A program made the translations under genes and the position numbers. 64,000 nucleotides of DNA from Candidatus Merdiplasma excrementigallinarum (GTDB lineage: Bacteria; Bacillota; Clostridia; Lachnospirales; Lachnospiraceae). The notes below the pieces were generated by a model. That model was not told the DNA's origin, searched no databases, and was given only the letters and a program-made list of their open reading frames with translations. The stretch is taken from assembly GCA_018713435.1 (NCBI GenBank), contig DVOS01000036.1:40042-104041 (forward strand). The letters are read 5' to 3'. Shown piece by piece: positions 25,636 through 34,361 of this stretch (position 1 is its first letter; the number at the start of each line of letters is the position of its first letter).

Positions 25636-27120
25636 TCAGCCCTCCAGTCTGCCGCACTTGGCGAAAACCCGGTCAAAGCGGGCGATTACGTCGTCGATCA
25701 TTCCCTCATTGTAGGCAGCGCTGGTGTAGAGCCTGGACCCCGCCAGGGTAATCAGCCCTTCCGCCATATAGGCGGCGCCCATGTGTTCCATCTCTTTCTG
25801 CCGGATGCCGGTTTCTTTGAGCACGTGGGGAATGGTCCAGGGTTTTTTCCAGTTCACCACAAAGTGCATGGTTCCTACGTTGTCCAGATGGCAGATGGAG
25901 CCCTGGTTGAATACTACGAAGGGCAGCCTGTGTTTTCTCACGGAGCGCTGCAGGCCTTTCGCCAGCCGGTCTCCCATCCTGCCCGCCTGCTCGCAGGCGT
26001 TGGTGCGCTCAATCTCGCACAGGGTATAGTAGCCTGCCACGCAGGAAATGGGCGTGGCCGCCAGGGTGCCGCCGCACATGGCTTTGGACACTTTTTTGCC
26101 GGAGGAATCCAGCCCTGCTCCCAGGTGGATCATACAGTCTCTGTGTCCGCCTACGCCGCCGGCTCCCGGATAGCCTCCCGCCACGATTTTTCCGAAAACG
26201 GTCAGGTCCGGATCCACCCCGAAGAAGCCCTGGGCTCCTCCCGGGCCGATGCGGAATCCCGTCACCACCTCGTCAAATACCAGCAGGGCCCCGTATTTGT
26301 GGGCCAGCCGCTCCGCGCCTTTGATAAATTCTTTTGATACGGGCCGGGTTCCGCTCTCCGGTCCCACCGGCTCGATAAACACAGCGGCCGTGCCGCCGTC
26401 CAGCTGGTGCCGTTTCAGCTTTCTCTCCAGATCCTCCAGGTCATTGGGGAAGAATTCGTCCGTGTGCTTAAACACGAAGCCCGGCACGCCCTTTGACATG
26501 AGGCCCTTTGTGCCCGGCACCCGCATACCGTAGGCCAGCTGGTCGGACCAGCCGTGGTAGGCGCCTCCCATCTTCAGAATATTTTTCTTTTTCGTTTTCA
26601 GCCTGGCGATCCGGGCCGCCACCATGCAGGCCTCCGTGCCGGAGCCCAGCATCCGGAACATTTCCACAGACGGCACCATCTGGGAAATCTTTTTCGCCAG
26701 CTTGTATTCGTACTCGTGGAACAGACCGGTGGAGGGCCCGCAGGTATTCAGCAGTTCGATCACCTGCTCCCGCACCGCCGGCGGATTGCTTCCCAGAATG
26801 GTGGGGCCGCCCGCCTGAAGCAGATCGTAATACCAGTTTCCGTCCAGGTCATAGAGTTTTGCCCCCTCCGCCTTTGTAATCACAATGGGGAAAGGATAAT
26901 TGAAGGCCAGATTGTGCTGAACCCCGCCGGGGATCACCTTCTTCGCCTCCTCGATCATCTCCTTTGACTTTTGGCATCTCTTGTTAAAGTACTCCTCCTC
27001 GTACTCCCGGAGATACTGCTTCTTAATGGTATATACCGGTTTTTTAATCAGTTTATCCAGCCTGCGCGTCACGGCCTCCGCGTCCAGGTACTGGTCAATC
27101 GCATATCCGTTGTAAGCCAT
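25636..27120 (-). CDS. Class III PLP aminotransferase, HemL-like
   Basis: 494 aa from the ATG at 27120. GGAGG is six bases before this ATG and too close to the earlier one at 27126. After about 65 extra N-terminal residues it follows glutamate-1-semialdehyde aminomutase-like enzymes: VIPGGVQHN, GSGTEACMVAARIAR, GAYHGWSDQ, FDEVVTGFR and the PLP lysine in FGKIVAGGYPGAGGVGG. True HemL is shorter (about 430 aa) and sits with haem genes. Here the partners are an aldolase and an FGGY kinase, so an amino-sugar or sugar-aldehyde transamination or amino-shift is more plausible. It is the first gene of the operon, behind a good promoter. Confidence 0.85.
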   Translation of the reverse strand: MAYNGYAIDQYLDAEAVTRRLDKLIKKPVYTIKKQYLREYEEEYFNKRCQKSKEMIEEAKKVIPGGVQHNLAFNYPFPIVITKAEGAKLYDLDGNWYYDLLQAGGPTILGSNPPAVREQVIELLNTCGPSTGLFHEYEYKLAKKISQMVPSVEMFRMLGSGTEACMVAARIARLKTKKKNILKMGGAYHGWSDQLAYGMRVPGTKGLMSKGVPGFVFKHTDEFFPNDLEDLERKLKRHQLDGGTAAVFIEPVGPESGTRPVSKEFIKGAERLAHKYGALLVFDEVVTGFRIGPGGAQGFFGVDPDLTVFGKIVAGGYPGAGGVGGHRDCMIHLGAGLDSSGKKVSKAMCGGTLAATPISCVAGYYTLCEIERTNACEQAGRMGDRLAKGLQRSVRKHRLPFVVFNQGSICHLDNVGTMHFVVNWKKPWTIPHVLKETGIRQKEMEHMGAAYMAEGLITLAGSRLYTSAAYNEGMIDDVIARFDRVFAKCGRLEG

Positions 27121-27159
27121 ATTCATCCTCCCGTTTCAGCATAAACACTCCATAAGTCA

Positions 27160-27188
27160 ATAGTATTCTTTTTTCAGACAAGAGTCAA
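27160..27188 (-). promoter_or_regulatory. Promoter of the aminotransferase-aldolase-kinase operon
   Basis: The minus strand has TTGACT, 17 bases, TACTAT. Predicted leader is about 30 bases. The 210 bases between here and the methyltransferase gene are GC-rich, and I see no gene in them. Confidence 0.55.
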
Positions 27189-27402
27189 TCAATGTCTGAA
27201 AATTTTATTCTCCAGTCCCGCCCACAGGCGTCCGGTACCTACTGGCTGTGCCGGCATCCCGCAGGGATGGCGGACACAGACAGGGGGAACCGGGCGCAGG
27301 GGAGGCGGTACGCCTCCTAAGCCCCGGGCATAAGCTGGCTACAGCGACCGGCTGCGGACAGGATGGACGCAGACGGGCCCGGGGCCTGAGGGCGGAGCGC
27401 CT

Positions 27403-28572
27403 CTACCGCAGCAGCCGCTCCAGCGTGGGCTCCACGTGCAGCGCCTCCATACACCGGCGCAGTTCCTCTTCCGTTGCCCCTTTCTGCTCTGCCTCCCGGG
27501 GCAGACGGATTTTCTTCTGCTTTTTCACCGCCCGGATCATAATGTTTTTGGGCGTGTGCTCCATATCAATAAACTCCAGCACCTGCACCTGATAGCCATG
27601 CTGTTCCAGCAGGGAGGCCCGCAGGCCGTCCGTAATCAGAGCCGCCATCCGCTCTTTCAGAAGGCCGTAGCGAAGAACCGGCTCCAGGGTCTCGTTTCGG
27701 ATCTGTCCATTCAGTTCATGCTGGCAGCAGGGCACGGACAGAATCGCCCTGGCATTCCACTCCACCGCTCTGGCCAGCGCATAGTCCGTGGCGGTGTCGC
27801 AGGCGTGGAGCGTTACCACCAGGTCTACCTGATCCACTCCCTCATAATCCGCGATATCCCCTGCCAGAAACTTCAGCTTTTCATAGCCGAACCGCTCCGC
27901 CAGCTCATTGCAGCGGCGAATAACATCCTCCTTCAGATCCAGGCCGATAATCCGCAGGTCAAATCCCTGCAGTTCCCGAAGATAATAGTACATGGCAAAC
28001 GTCAGGTAGGATTTTCCGCAGCCGAAATCAATCATGGTCAGTTCCCGTCCTCTGGGAAGCGCCGGACAGATATCCCGGATAAATTCCAGGAACCGGTTGA
28101 TCTGCCGGAATTTATCATACCGGCTGTTTACCACCTTTCCCTCCGGGGTCATCACTCCCAGCTCCACCAGGAACGGCACCGGCGTTCCTTCTTCCAGAAT
28201 ATAGTGCTTTTTCCGGTTGTGGGACAGCTCCGCCTGGCCCGAAACCCGGGGCCGCTGTTTCTTCTTCACGGTTACCTTTCCTTTTTTGCTTACCAGCACC
28301 GAGGCAGTCAGCTGTGCCGTCTCCGCCTGCATCTGCCGGTAATCCGTTTCCACCCAGCCGGCCGCCGCCTCTATGAGGTCCTCTTTTTCATAATTGATAT
28401 GGGTTTCCTTCTTTCCATCCCAGAAAGCCGCCTGGTATCTGAGGTCTCCCTTCACCGCCAACGGCCGCACTCTGACCTTTACCGCCGCCTGCGGCCGCTT
28501 TGTTCCGCTGAATACTATCCACAGCAGGTCCCTGTTTAAAATTTCTTCCAGTAATTTTCTGTATTCTTCCAC
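27403..28572 (-). CDS. SAM-dependent methyltransferase (Methyltransf_32-like)
   Basis: 389 aa with a GTG start and GGGAGG six bases before it. The N-terminal 140 residues hold an accessory region with a basic patch (SKKGKVTVKKKQRPRVSG). Residues about 175-330 form a Rossmann methyltransferase: motif I MIDFGCGKSYLTFAMYYYL, motif II-like IIGLDLKEDV, and motif IV region VVTLHACDTATDYAL followed by ILSVPCCQHEL. The HACDTATD and PCCQHEL segments are typical of the family related to human GSTCD. The substrate is unknown; RNA is a possibility. It is transcribed alone and ends before the GC-rich gap. Confidence 0.8.
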   Translation of the reverse strand: MEEYRKLLEEILNRDLLWIVFSGTKRPQAAVKVRVRPLAVKGDLRYQAAFWDGKKETHINYEKEDLIEAAAGWVETDYRQMQAETAQLTASVLVSKKGKVTVKKKQRPRVSGQAELSHNRKKHYILEEGTPVPFLVELGVMTPEGKVVNSRYDKFRQINRFLEFIRDICPALPRGRELTMIDFGCGKSYLTFAMYYYLRELQGFDLRIIGLDLKEDVIRRCNELAERFGYEKLKFLAGDIADYEGVDQVDLVVTLHACDTATDYALARAVEWNARAILSVPCCQHELNGQIRNETLEPVLRYGLLKERMAALITDGLRASLLEQHGYQVQVLEFIDMEHTPKNIMIRAVKKQKKIRLPREAEQKGATEEELRRCMEALHVEPTLERLLR

Positions 28573-28718
28573 AATCGGCCTCCCTCTGCCCTTCTCCTGA
28601 CCCTGTCAAAAACTTTCTGCATACTGTATGGCTATTATAGTAAGCGTTTCTCCCATCGTCAAGAACGGGCTTTGAGGGCCCTTCCCCCGTGCTGCCGTCC
28701 CGACACAGGAAGCAGTCA

Positions 28719-28831
28719 AAAATGACGATTTTGCAGGAAAACGGCAAAACAAAAATGACGATTTTGGGGTAAAATGGCAAAATAAAAATGACGATTTTGG
28801 GGAAAAAGCGGTTGATGAAAATGGCGATTTT
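28719..28831. repeat. Four operator-like inverted repeats at exact 33-bp period
   Basis: The 14-mer AAAATGACGATTTT occurs at 28719, 28752 and 28785. A one-base variant (AAAATGGCGATTTT) occurs at 28818. Each is an inverted repeat (AAAAT...ATTTT) around a 4-base centre. The period is exactly 33 bp, close to three helical turns, so all lie on one DNA face. The last copy fills the spacer between the -35 and -10 of the ATPase promoter, which suggests cooperative repression. Confidence 0.8.
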
Positions 28832-28840
28832 GGGTATAAT
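28812..28840 (+). promoter_or_regulatory. Promoter of the DUF4143 ATPase gene, overlapped by an operator repeat
   Basis: TTGATG, 17 bases, TATAAT. The spacer contains the fourth inverted repeat. Confidence 0.75.
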
Positions 28841-28864
28841 CAGATAAAGGAGGAACTGCAAACC

Positions 28865-30193
28865 ATGTTTAAAAGAAAAATCTATGACCGTCTGCTCCAG
28901 TGGAAAAAAGAATCCAACGGCAGGACCGCATTGCTTCTGGAAGGCCCCAGACGGGTGGGAAAGTCCACGGTAGTAGAAAATTTCGGAAAAAATGAATATA
29001 AAAGCTATCTGCTGATTGATTTTTCTGTTGCCTCCCAGGCAGTAAAAGATCTTTTTTATGATCTTTCCGATCTGAATTTCTTTTTCCTTCAGCTTCAGCT
29101 TTATTGCCGGGCAGACCTGACCGAGCGGGATTCTCTGATTATTTTTGACGAAGTACAGCTGTTCCCTCCCGCACGGCAGGCCATCAAGGCGCTGGTCAAA
29201 GACGGCAGATATGATTACATTGAAACAGGTTCCCTGATCTCTATCAAAAAAAATGTAAAGGATATTCTGATCCCCAGTGAGGAGCGCCGGATCAGTATGT
29301 ACCCCATGGATTACGAAGAATTTCTGTGGGCGCTGGGGGACCGAAACACCTTTTCTCTGCTGAAAACCCTCTTCGAAAACCGGAGACCGGCAGGTGAAGC
29401 CCTGAACCGCAAGCTGATGCGGGATTTTCGGCTGTACATGCTGATCGGAGGGATGCCTCAGGCGGTAGACGAATATCTGAACAGCAACAATTTTAAAATG
29501 GTTGATGCAGTCAAGCGGGATATCCTGAATCTGTACGAAGATGATTTCCGGAAAATCGATCAGACAGGAAAGCTGTCCCTTCTGTTTGATTCTATTCCTG
29601 CCGAGCTGAATAAAAATGCCTCCCGCTATCAGGTTTCCAGTGTGCTGGCAAATGAGCGGGCCGACAGTATTCTGGAAGAAATCGCCCAGCTGGCAGATTC
29701 AAAGACGGTCATTGCCGCCTATCACGCCAATGATCCCGGGGCCGGCATGGCCAACCACAAAGATCTTGGAAAGTTTAAACTGTTCCTGGCAGACACCGGT
29801 CTGTTTACCACCCTTGTGTTTAAAGATCGGGATTTCACTGAAAACAGTATCTACGAAAAGCTGCTGAGCGACAAGCTGCCTGCAAATCTTGGATACTTAT
29901 ATGAAAACGCGGTGGCGCAGATGCTCACCGCCAGCGGAAACGAGCTGTTTTACTATACTTTCCGAAATGAAAAAACGAAGCACAACTATGAGATTGATTT
30001 TCTTCTGTCCCGGAAAAACAAAATATGCCCTATAGAGGTAAAGTCCTCCGGTTACAAAACCCATGCTTCACTGGATCGCTTTTCCGAAAAATATTCCGGC
30101 CGGATTCTGAACAGATACCTGGTCTATACAAAAGATCTGCAAAAGGATCGGGACATTCTCATGCTTCCTCTCTATATGGTGCCGTTTCTGTAA
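28865..30193 (+). CDS. AAA-type ATPase with DUF4143 (first of two in the window)
   Basis: 442 aa. The N-terminal P-loop NTPase has Walker A EGPRRVGKST (about residues 27-35) and Walker B LIIFDEVQ (about 90). A sensor region ETGSLIS follows, then MYPMDYEEFLWALG, which is typical of the family. The C-terminal DUF4143 part has a nuclease-like signature (NYEIDFLLSRKNKICPIEVK with E-I-D and E-V-K), as in PD-(D/E)XK-like folds. AAAGGAGG lies 11 bases before the ATG. Family members are common accessory genes in gut anaerobes and their role is not settled. The repeat array upstream indicates tight control. A paralogue lies at 59358-60653. Confidence 0.85.
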   Translation: MFKRKIYDRLLQWKKESNGRTALLLEGPRRVGKSTVVENFGKNEYKSYLLIDFSVASQAVKDLFYDLSDLNFFFLQLQLYCRADLTERDSLIIFDEVQLFPPARQAIKALVKDGRYDYIETGSLISIKKNVKDILIPSEERRISMYPMDYEEFLWALGDRNTFSLLKTLFENRRPAGEALNRKLMRDFRLYMLIGGMPQAVDEYLNSNNFKMVDAVKRDILNLYEDDFRKIDQTGKLSLLFDSIPAELNKNASRYQVSSVLANERADSILEEIAQLADSKTVIAAYHANDPGAGMANHKDLGKFKLFLADTGLFTTLVFKDRDFTENSIYEKLLSDKLPANLGYLYENAVAQMLTASGNELFYYTFRNEKTKHNYEIDFLLSRKNKICPIEVKSSGYKTHASLDRFSEKYSGRILNRYLVYTKDLQKDRDILMLPLYMVPFL

Positions 30194-30200
30194 GCAAAAG

Positions 30201-30240
30201 AACGGACAGGGTGGCTTTCGATGCCGTCCCCGTCCGTTTT
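30201..30240. terminator. Bidirectional terminator between the ATPase gene and araA
   Basis: AACGGACAGGG pairs with CCCCGTCCGTT, followed by TTGCTTTGTTTTT. It sits between convergent genes. Confidence 0.7.
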
Positions 30241-30270
30241 GCTTTGTTTTTATGCTCTTCTATAATCCGT

Positions 30271-31767
30271 TTATCTGTAGTACACCGAATTCCATCTCAG
30301 CTCATTCTTCAGGCTCCGGATCGTGGTGTCGTTGTCAATATAGACAGCCTCAATTCCCATGGCAGCCGCCCAGTCGCCCATCTGCTCCGCCGTCAGGTCA
30401 TAGGAGAAAGCGGTATGGTGAGCGCCGCCCGCCAGAATCCAGGCTTCCGCGCCGGTGGCCAGATCAGGCTGAGGCGTCCAGAAAGCGGTAGCTACCGGCA
30501 GCTTGGGCATGGGTTTCTCTGTCTTTTTGCAGTCCACATTGTTGATAATCAGGCGGAACCGGTTACCCAGGTCCACCAGGGATGTGGCGATAGCCGGGCC
30601 GGTCTTGGAGGTAAATACCAGGCGGGCCGGATCCTCTCTGTCACCCATGGACAGGGGCTGCACCTTGATGCTGATGGGGCCCTCCGCAATGGTGGGGCAG
30701 ACCTCCAGCATATGGGCTTCCAGAATGCCCTCTTTGCCGGGCACCAGGTTATAGGTGTAATCCTCCATGAAGGAAGTTCCCTTGGCGTCCTTCTTGCCGG
30801 CAGTCATAATCTTCATCAGGCGGACCATGGCAGCCGTCTTCCAGTCTCCCTCACCGCCGAAGCCGTAGCCTTTCTCCATCAGGCGCTGGATTGCCAGGCC
30901 GGGAAGCTGCTTTAAAGCGCCCAGATCGCCGAAGTGGGTGACAATCGCCTGGTAATTTTTCTCCTCCAGGAACCGCTCAAAGCCCAGCTCAATCTGCGCC
31001 TGCACGGCCACATGGCGGCGGAACTCCTTCTCATCTCTTCCCTCCAGCAGAATCTGGTATTTATCATAGTATTCTTCCACCAGGGCATTGGTGTCCGCCT
31101 CGCTGACCGCGGCCACTGCCTCGGCAATCTCATTTACCGGATAGGCGTCGATCTCCCAGCCGAATTTGATCTGTGCCTCTACTTTATCGCCTTCGGTAAC
31201 CGCCACGTTCCGCATGTTGTCCGCTATCCGCATCACCCGGATATGGCTGCTCTCCATGATGCCCACCGCCGTGCACATCCAGTCGGCAATCTTTTTTGCC
31301 ACCGCGGGATCGCTCCAGTGGCCCACCACAACTTTCCGCTCGATCCCCATGCGGGTTACGATATGACCGTATTCCCGGTCGCCGTGGGCGGACTGGTTCT
31401 CGTTCATGAAATCCATGTCAATGGTATCGTAGGGGATCTCCTGGTTGAACTGGGTATGCAGGTGCAGCAGCGGCTTGCGGTACTCCTGGAGTCCCAGAAT
31501 CCAGGACTTGGCAGGGGAGAAGGTGTGCATCCAGGTAATCACGCCGGCGCACTCTTCATCCGCGTTAGCCTCATTGAAAGTCTTTCTGATCAGCTCGTTG
31601 GTGATCAGGGTGGGTTTCCACACAATCTCATAGGGAAGCAGGCCGGAGGCATTTAAAGCGTCCACCATCTTCCTGGAATGCTCCGCCACTTTTCTGAGGC
31701 ACTCATCCCCGTAGAGGTCCTGTGATCCGGTTGCGAACCAGAATTTGTAGTTTTTTCCTGTTTTCAT
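30271..31767 (-). CDS. araA: L-arabinose isomerase
   Basis: 498 aa from the ATG at 31767, since AGGAG is seven bases away from it and too close to the ATG at 31773. It converts L-arabinose to L-ribulose in the cytosol. Length and sequence match AraA throughout: FATGSQDLYG at the N-terminus, ITWMHTFSPAKSWI, GDGGFGGEGDWKT-like GYGFGGEGDWKTAA, and SFMEDYTYNLVPGKEGILEA with the catalytic glutamates. The C-terminal ILAGGAHHTAFS carries the conserved His. It lies 20 bases after araR in the same direction. The other arabinose genes (araB, araD, a transporter) are not in the window, unless the FGGY kinase and tandem aldolase at 22.8-25.6 kb stand in for them. Confidence 0.95.
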   Translation of the reverse strand: MKTGKNYKFWFATGSQDLYGDECLRKVAEHSRKMVDALNASGLLPYEIVWKPTLITNELIRKTFNEANADEECAGVITWMHTFSPAKSWILGLQEYRKPLLHLHTQFNQEIPYDTIDMDFMNENQSAHGDREYGHIVTRMGIERKVVVGHWSDPAVAKKIADWMCTAVGIMESSHIRVMRIADNMRNVAVTEGDKVEAQIKFGWEIDAYPVNEIAEAVAAVSEADTNALVEEYYDKYQILLEGRDEKEFRRHVAVQAQIELGFERFLEEKNYQAIVTHFGDLGALKQLPGLAIQRLMEKGYGFGGEGDWKTAAMVRLMKIMTAGKKDAKGTSFMEDYTYNLVPGKEGILEAHMLEVCPTIAEGPISIKVQPLSMGDREDPARLVFTSKTGPAIATSLVDLGNRFRLIINNVDCKKTEKPMPKLPVATAFWTPQPDLATGAEAWILAGGAHHTAFSYDLTAEQMGDWAAAMGIEAVYIDNDTTIRSLKNELRWNSVYYR

Positions 31768-31787
31768 GTTCATTCTCCTTTTTTTGT

Positions 31788-32897
31788 TTAATTTATTTCG
31801 TTCAGAGCCGACCCCCGCAGATCCGCGGCGGAACTTCTCTGACAGATTTCCGGTACAAATTCATAAGTGGCATTAAAGCTGGGATTCTTGATAAGCCGCA
31901 GCAGATTCTCCGCCGCCTTCTTTCCCATGGCCTCCGTGGGATGGGCCACAGAGGTCAGAGGAACCGCATTCAGCCCGGACAGTTCCGAATTGTCAATGCT
32001 GACCAGGGACAGATCCTCCGGAATCCGAATCCCCGCTCCGGCGCAGATCTCCGTCAGGGCGTGGGCCACCTGGTCGTTGTAGCAGACGCAGGCGGTACAG
32101 CCGGACAGGCGGGCTAAAAGCCGGTCTCCCTCCTGCTTCAGGCTGTCCTGATCCACGGTGTCAATCCACCGGACCTGTTTTTCCGTGATGGGAAGGCCGT
32201 TTCGCCGCAGCGCCTCCAGATAGCCCTGGTACCGGCACCTTCCCTGGCCGTCGTCCGATTTGAAAATCCCTCCGATCCGGGTATGCCCCCGCTCAATCAG
32301 GTACTCCGCAGCCAGCCGGCCGGCCGCCCTGTCGTCCATGCTCACATGGGGCAGTTCCAGTTCCGGGTAAAAGCTGTTGAAAAACAGAATGGGAATTCCT
32401 TTTTCCCGCAGCTTTCTGTAAAAATTCAGGTTGGGGTTTGGCAGGCCGCTCATAACCGGTTCCACGATCAGGGGATCCTGGCTGTTTTCCTCCAGCATAC
32501 GGTTCAGCAGCTCCCGCTCCTTTTCCAGGTGGTTGCCGGTAAACATAATCCGGGCGCTGTAGCCTGCCTTTTCCAGGGTTTTGACCATGGACTGCAGCAG
32601 CTTCGGAAAAATATAGCTGTCCACGTATGAACTGATAATCGTCACCGTGCGGGACAGCAGAGGCGCTCCTTCCCGCTGTCTCCAGGTCCTCACGTAGCTG
32701 CCGCTGCCCTGAATCTTCTCCAGCAGCTCCTCCCGCTCCAGCTGTTCCAGGCCGTGCCGGACGGTCTGGCGGCTGATGCCGAATCGTTTCCCTATTTCCT
32801 GCTCTGTCTCCAGCTTATCCCCGTCCCTCAGTTCTCCCGTCTCAATCCGGTTTTTGACCCAGTCCACTACCTGCTTGTATTTCGCTGTTTTCGCCAT
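31788..32897 (-). CDS. araR: GntR/LacI-type arabinose regulator AraR
   Basis: 369 aa from the ATG at 32897. The longer track start is a TTG inside the operator region. Residues 1-75 are a GntR winged helix (KYKQVVDWVKNRIETGEL then IGKRFGISRQTVRHGLEQLE). From about 85 there is a LacI-type sugar-binding domain (VTIISSYVDSYIFPKLL, YNDQVAHAL, SLVSIDNSELSGL). This GntR-plus-LacI fusion is the AraR architecture. It should repress araR-araA and be released by L-arabinose. GTACAAAT half-sites lie in its upstream region, consistent with autoregulation. Confidence 0.9.
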   Translation of the reverse strand: MAKTAKYKQVVDWVKNRIETGELRDGDKLETEQEIGKRFGISRQTVRHGLEQLEREELLEKIQGSGSYVRTWRQREGAPLLSRTVTIISSYVDSYIFPKLLQSMVKTLEKAGYSARIMFTGNHLEKERELLNRMLEENSQDPLIVEPVMSGLPNPNLNFYRKLREKGIPILFFNSFYPELELPHVSMDDRAAGRLAAEYLIERGHTRIGGIFKSDDGQGRCRYQGYLEALRRNGLPITEKQVRWIDTVDQDSLKQEGDRLLARLSGCTACVCYNDQVAHALTEICAGAGIRIPEDLSLVSIDNSELSGLNAVPLTSVAHPTEAMGKKAAENLLRLIKNPSFNATYEFVPEICQRSSAADLRGSALNEIN

Positions 32898-32929
32898 CTT
32901 CCAGCCCCGTTTCCTTTTTTTCGCGGCAT

Positions 32930-32994
32930 ATATGTACAAATTTTTATGTCTTGAAAATTTGTACTGTTTTTATCTTTTGTAAATATGTACAAAT
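32930..32994. promoter_or_regulatory. AraR-like operator cluster
   Basis: Three elements centred on GTAC are ATATATGTACAAAT (from about 32928), AAATTTGTAC (32955-32964) and AAATATGTACAAAT (32981-32994). They match the ATTTGTAC/GTACAAAT half-sites known for Bacillus AraR boxes. They cover the likely araR promoter. Confidence 0.65.
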
Positions 32995-33100
32995 CAAGCT
33001 CTTCCTTTTTGTGCACTCTGCCGGCGCCGTTCCCGTTTTTCCCTGTAAATCTAAGGTTATTATAGGTTTGTTCCCTGCCCGTGTCAAGAAAAAACCAAGA

Positions 33101-33141
33101 AAAAACCTGCGGAAATATTTATACATATTTCGCAGGTTTTT
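33101..33141 (-). terminator. Terminator after the transglutaminase-like gene
   Basis: AAAAACCTGCGGAAATAT pairs with ATATTTCGCAGGTTTTT, giving a near-perfect 17-bp stem with A and T runs in the arms, suitable for both strands. Confidence 0.75.
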
Positions 33142-33169
33142 GAAAATTTGTATTCTTTTTTAATATCCC

Positions 33170-34348
33170 CTATTTCCAGTAAATCGTGATCAGGCAGAAG
33201 TCATCGTCCGTATGGTACCTGTAGTTCCAGCTGGTGGTCCCGTTTATCTCCATCAGGTACTGGCCCGGGTCGTTCAGCATATTGTTCTGGAACAGCTCGT
33301 ATTTGGCCGTCTCATAGCCGTCCTGGGTGCCGAATTTCATCACGATGTAGCTCTCATCCGACCAGACGGAGTTCATCAGGGCATTGTATATGGTATTGTA
33401 ATCAAATGTCTCGTAGTACATCTGATTCATTTTGTAATAATTATAGCTGTCGTCCGTACACGCAGGCAGCGGCACGCTCACATCCGGGATATGGGTCTTG
33501 TAAATCTCCTGGTCCGTACAGCACAGATAGTTGTAATTCATGGCGGAAGCGGAGGACTGATTTTCCATCTGCCCCACAAACACCGGATCTCCCCAGGTCA
33601 CGTCCACATGATAATACTGATCCCCGATGCGCACAATATTCCAGCCGTGGTCTCCCCCGTCCATGGTCTGTCCCGTCACATAGGTACAGAACATTCCCAT
33701 CCGGTGAAGGATGTACTGAAACGCCTTGGAATACCCGGCGCACACGGAGCTGTGATTTAAAAGAGCGCTCTGTATGTTCTGGTTGTCCGGGCTTGCGCTG
33801 TTGTAATCGGTGGTATTGATGATATATTCATATACCATCCGGATTCTTTCGTAATCGGAGGCCGTGGAGGGGATCTGGCCGATGCACTGATCCGCCGCCG
33901 CCTCCAGCTGGGCCCGCAGATAATCCCGGCTCTCCGGATCCACGGTAGTGGACAGCTGGTAGCTGACTACCTGGCCGGTCAGGGAATTTTCGCTGATCTG
34001 AGCGCTGCTCCCCACCCAGAAAAATTCCGGGTGATCCGCCAGCACCGCGTAGTAAGCGGTCCAGAACTGGTCCTCGCTTACAGAGGCGTAAAGCTGGGCG
34101 GAATCCTCATAATTTTTTATCCGGTCATACAGTTCCCGGTAGATCTCATTCAGTTCGCTGGGGATCTGGTTGAAATAGTATTCCTCTATATCGCCGTGAT
34201 CCCACCAGGTATCCCCCAGCTGATAGTAGGGGCTTTCCGCCACGCCTGCCTTCACGGCCGCCGCCTCCAGGGTTCCGCACCCGGCCGCGCACACGCTCAG
34301 TCCCGCCAGGACTGCCGTCAGAAGCAGGTTTCTGATTTTTCCTGTCAC
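33170..34348 (-). CDS. Transglutaminase-like lipoprotein
   Basis: 392 aa with a GTG start and AAGGAG eight bases before it. The first residues form a lipoprotein signal (LLLTAVLAGLSVCAAGC with a lipobox-type AAGC), so the protein is anchored on the outer face of the membrane. The catalytic triad of transglutaminase/protease-core proteins is visible: Cys in SSVCAGYSKAF, His in GGDHGWNIV, Asp in YYHVDVTWGDP. Such proteins act as cysteine proteases or protein/peptidoglycan-modifying enzymes. It lies 13 bases after the beta-CASP RNase gene and is probably co-transcribed, though no functional link is known. Confidence 0.85.
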   Translation of the reverse strand: MTGKIRNLLLTAVLAGLSVCAAGCGTLEAAAVKAGVAESPYYQLGDTWWDHGDIEEYYFNQIPSELNEIYRELYDRIKNYEDSAQLYASVSEDQFWTAYYAVLADHPEFFWVGSSAQISENSLTGQVVSYQLSTTVDPESRDYLRAQLEAAADQCIGQIPSTASDYERIRMVYEYIINTTDYNSASPDNQNIQSALLNHSSVCAGYSKAFQYILHRMGMFCTYVTGQTMDGGDHGWNIVRIGDQYYHVDVTWGDPVFVGQMENQSSASAMNYNYLCCTDQEIYKTHIPDVSVPLPACTDDSYNYYKMNQMYYETFDYNTIYNALMNSVWSDESYIVMKFGTQDGYETAKYELFQNNMLNDPGQYLMEINGTTSWNYRYHTDDDFCLITIYWK

Positions 34349-34361
34349 GCCTGTCTCTCCT

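Noticed and set aside
28719-28831. 33-bp repeat array as a CRISPR
   Set aside because: The conserved part is only about 14-18 bp, the intervening bases are short and similar to each other, there are no cas genes, and one unit overlaps a promoter.
28388-28861. 157-aa minus ORF with FPKIVIFILPFY-type repeats
   Set aside because: The repeats come from the 33-bp operator array being a multiple of three. The rest overlaps the methyltransferase gene out of frame.
32898-32939. Upstream TTG start giving AraR 14 more residues (MYIYAAKKRKRGWK)
   Set aside because: The codon lies inside the operator-like GTACAAAT element without a ribosome site; the ATG at 32897 fits the family N-terminus.
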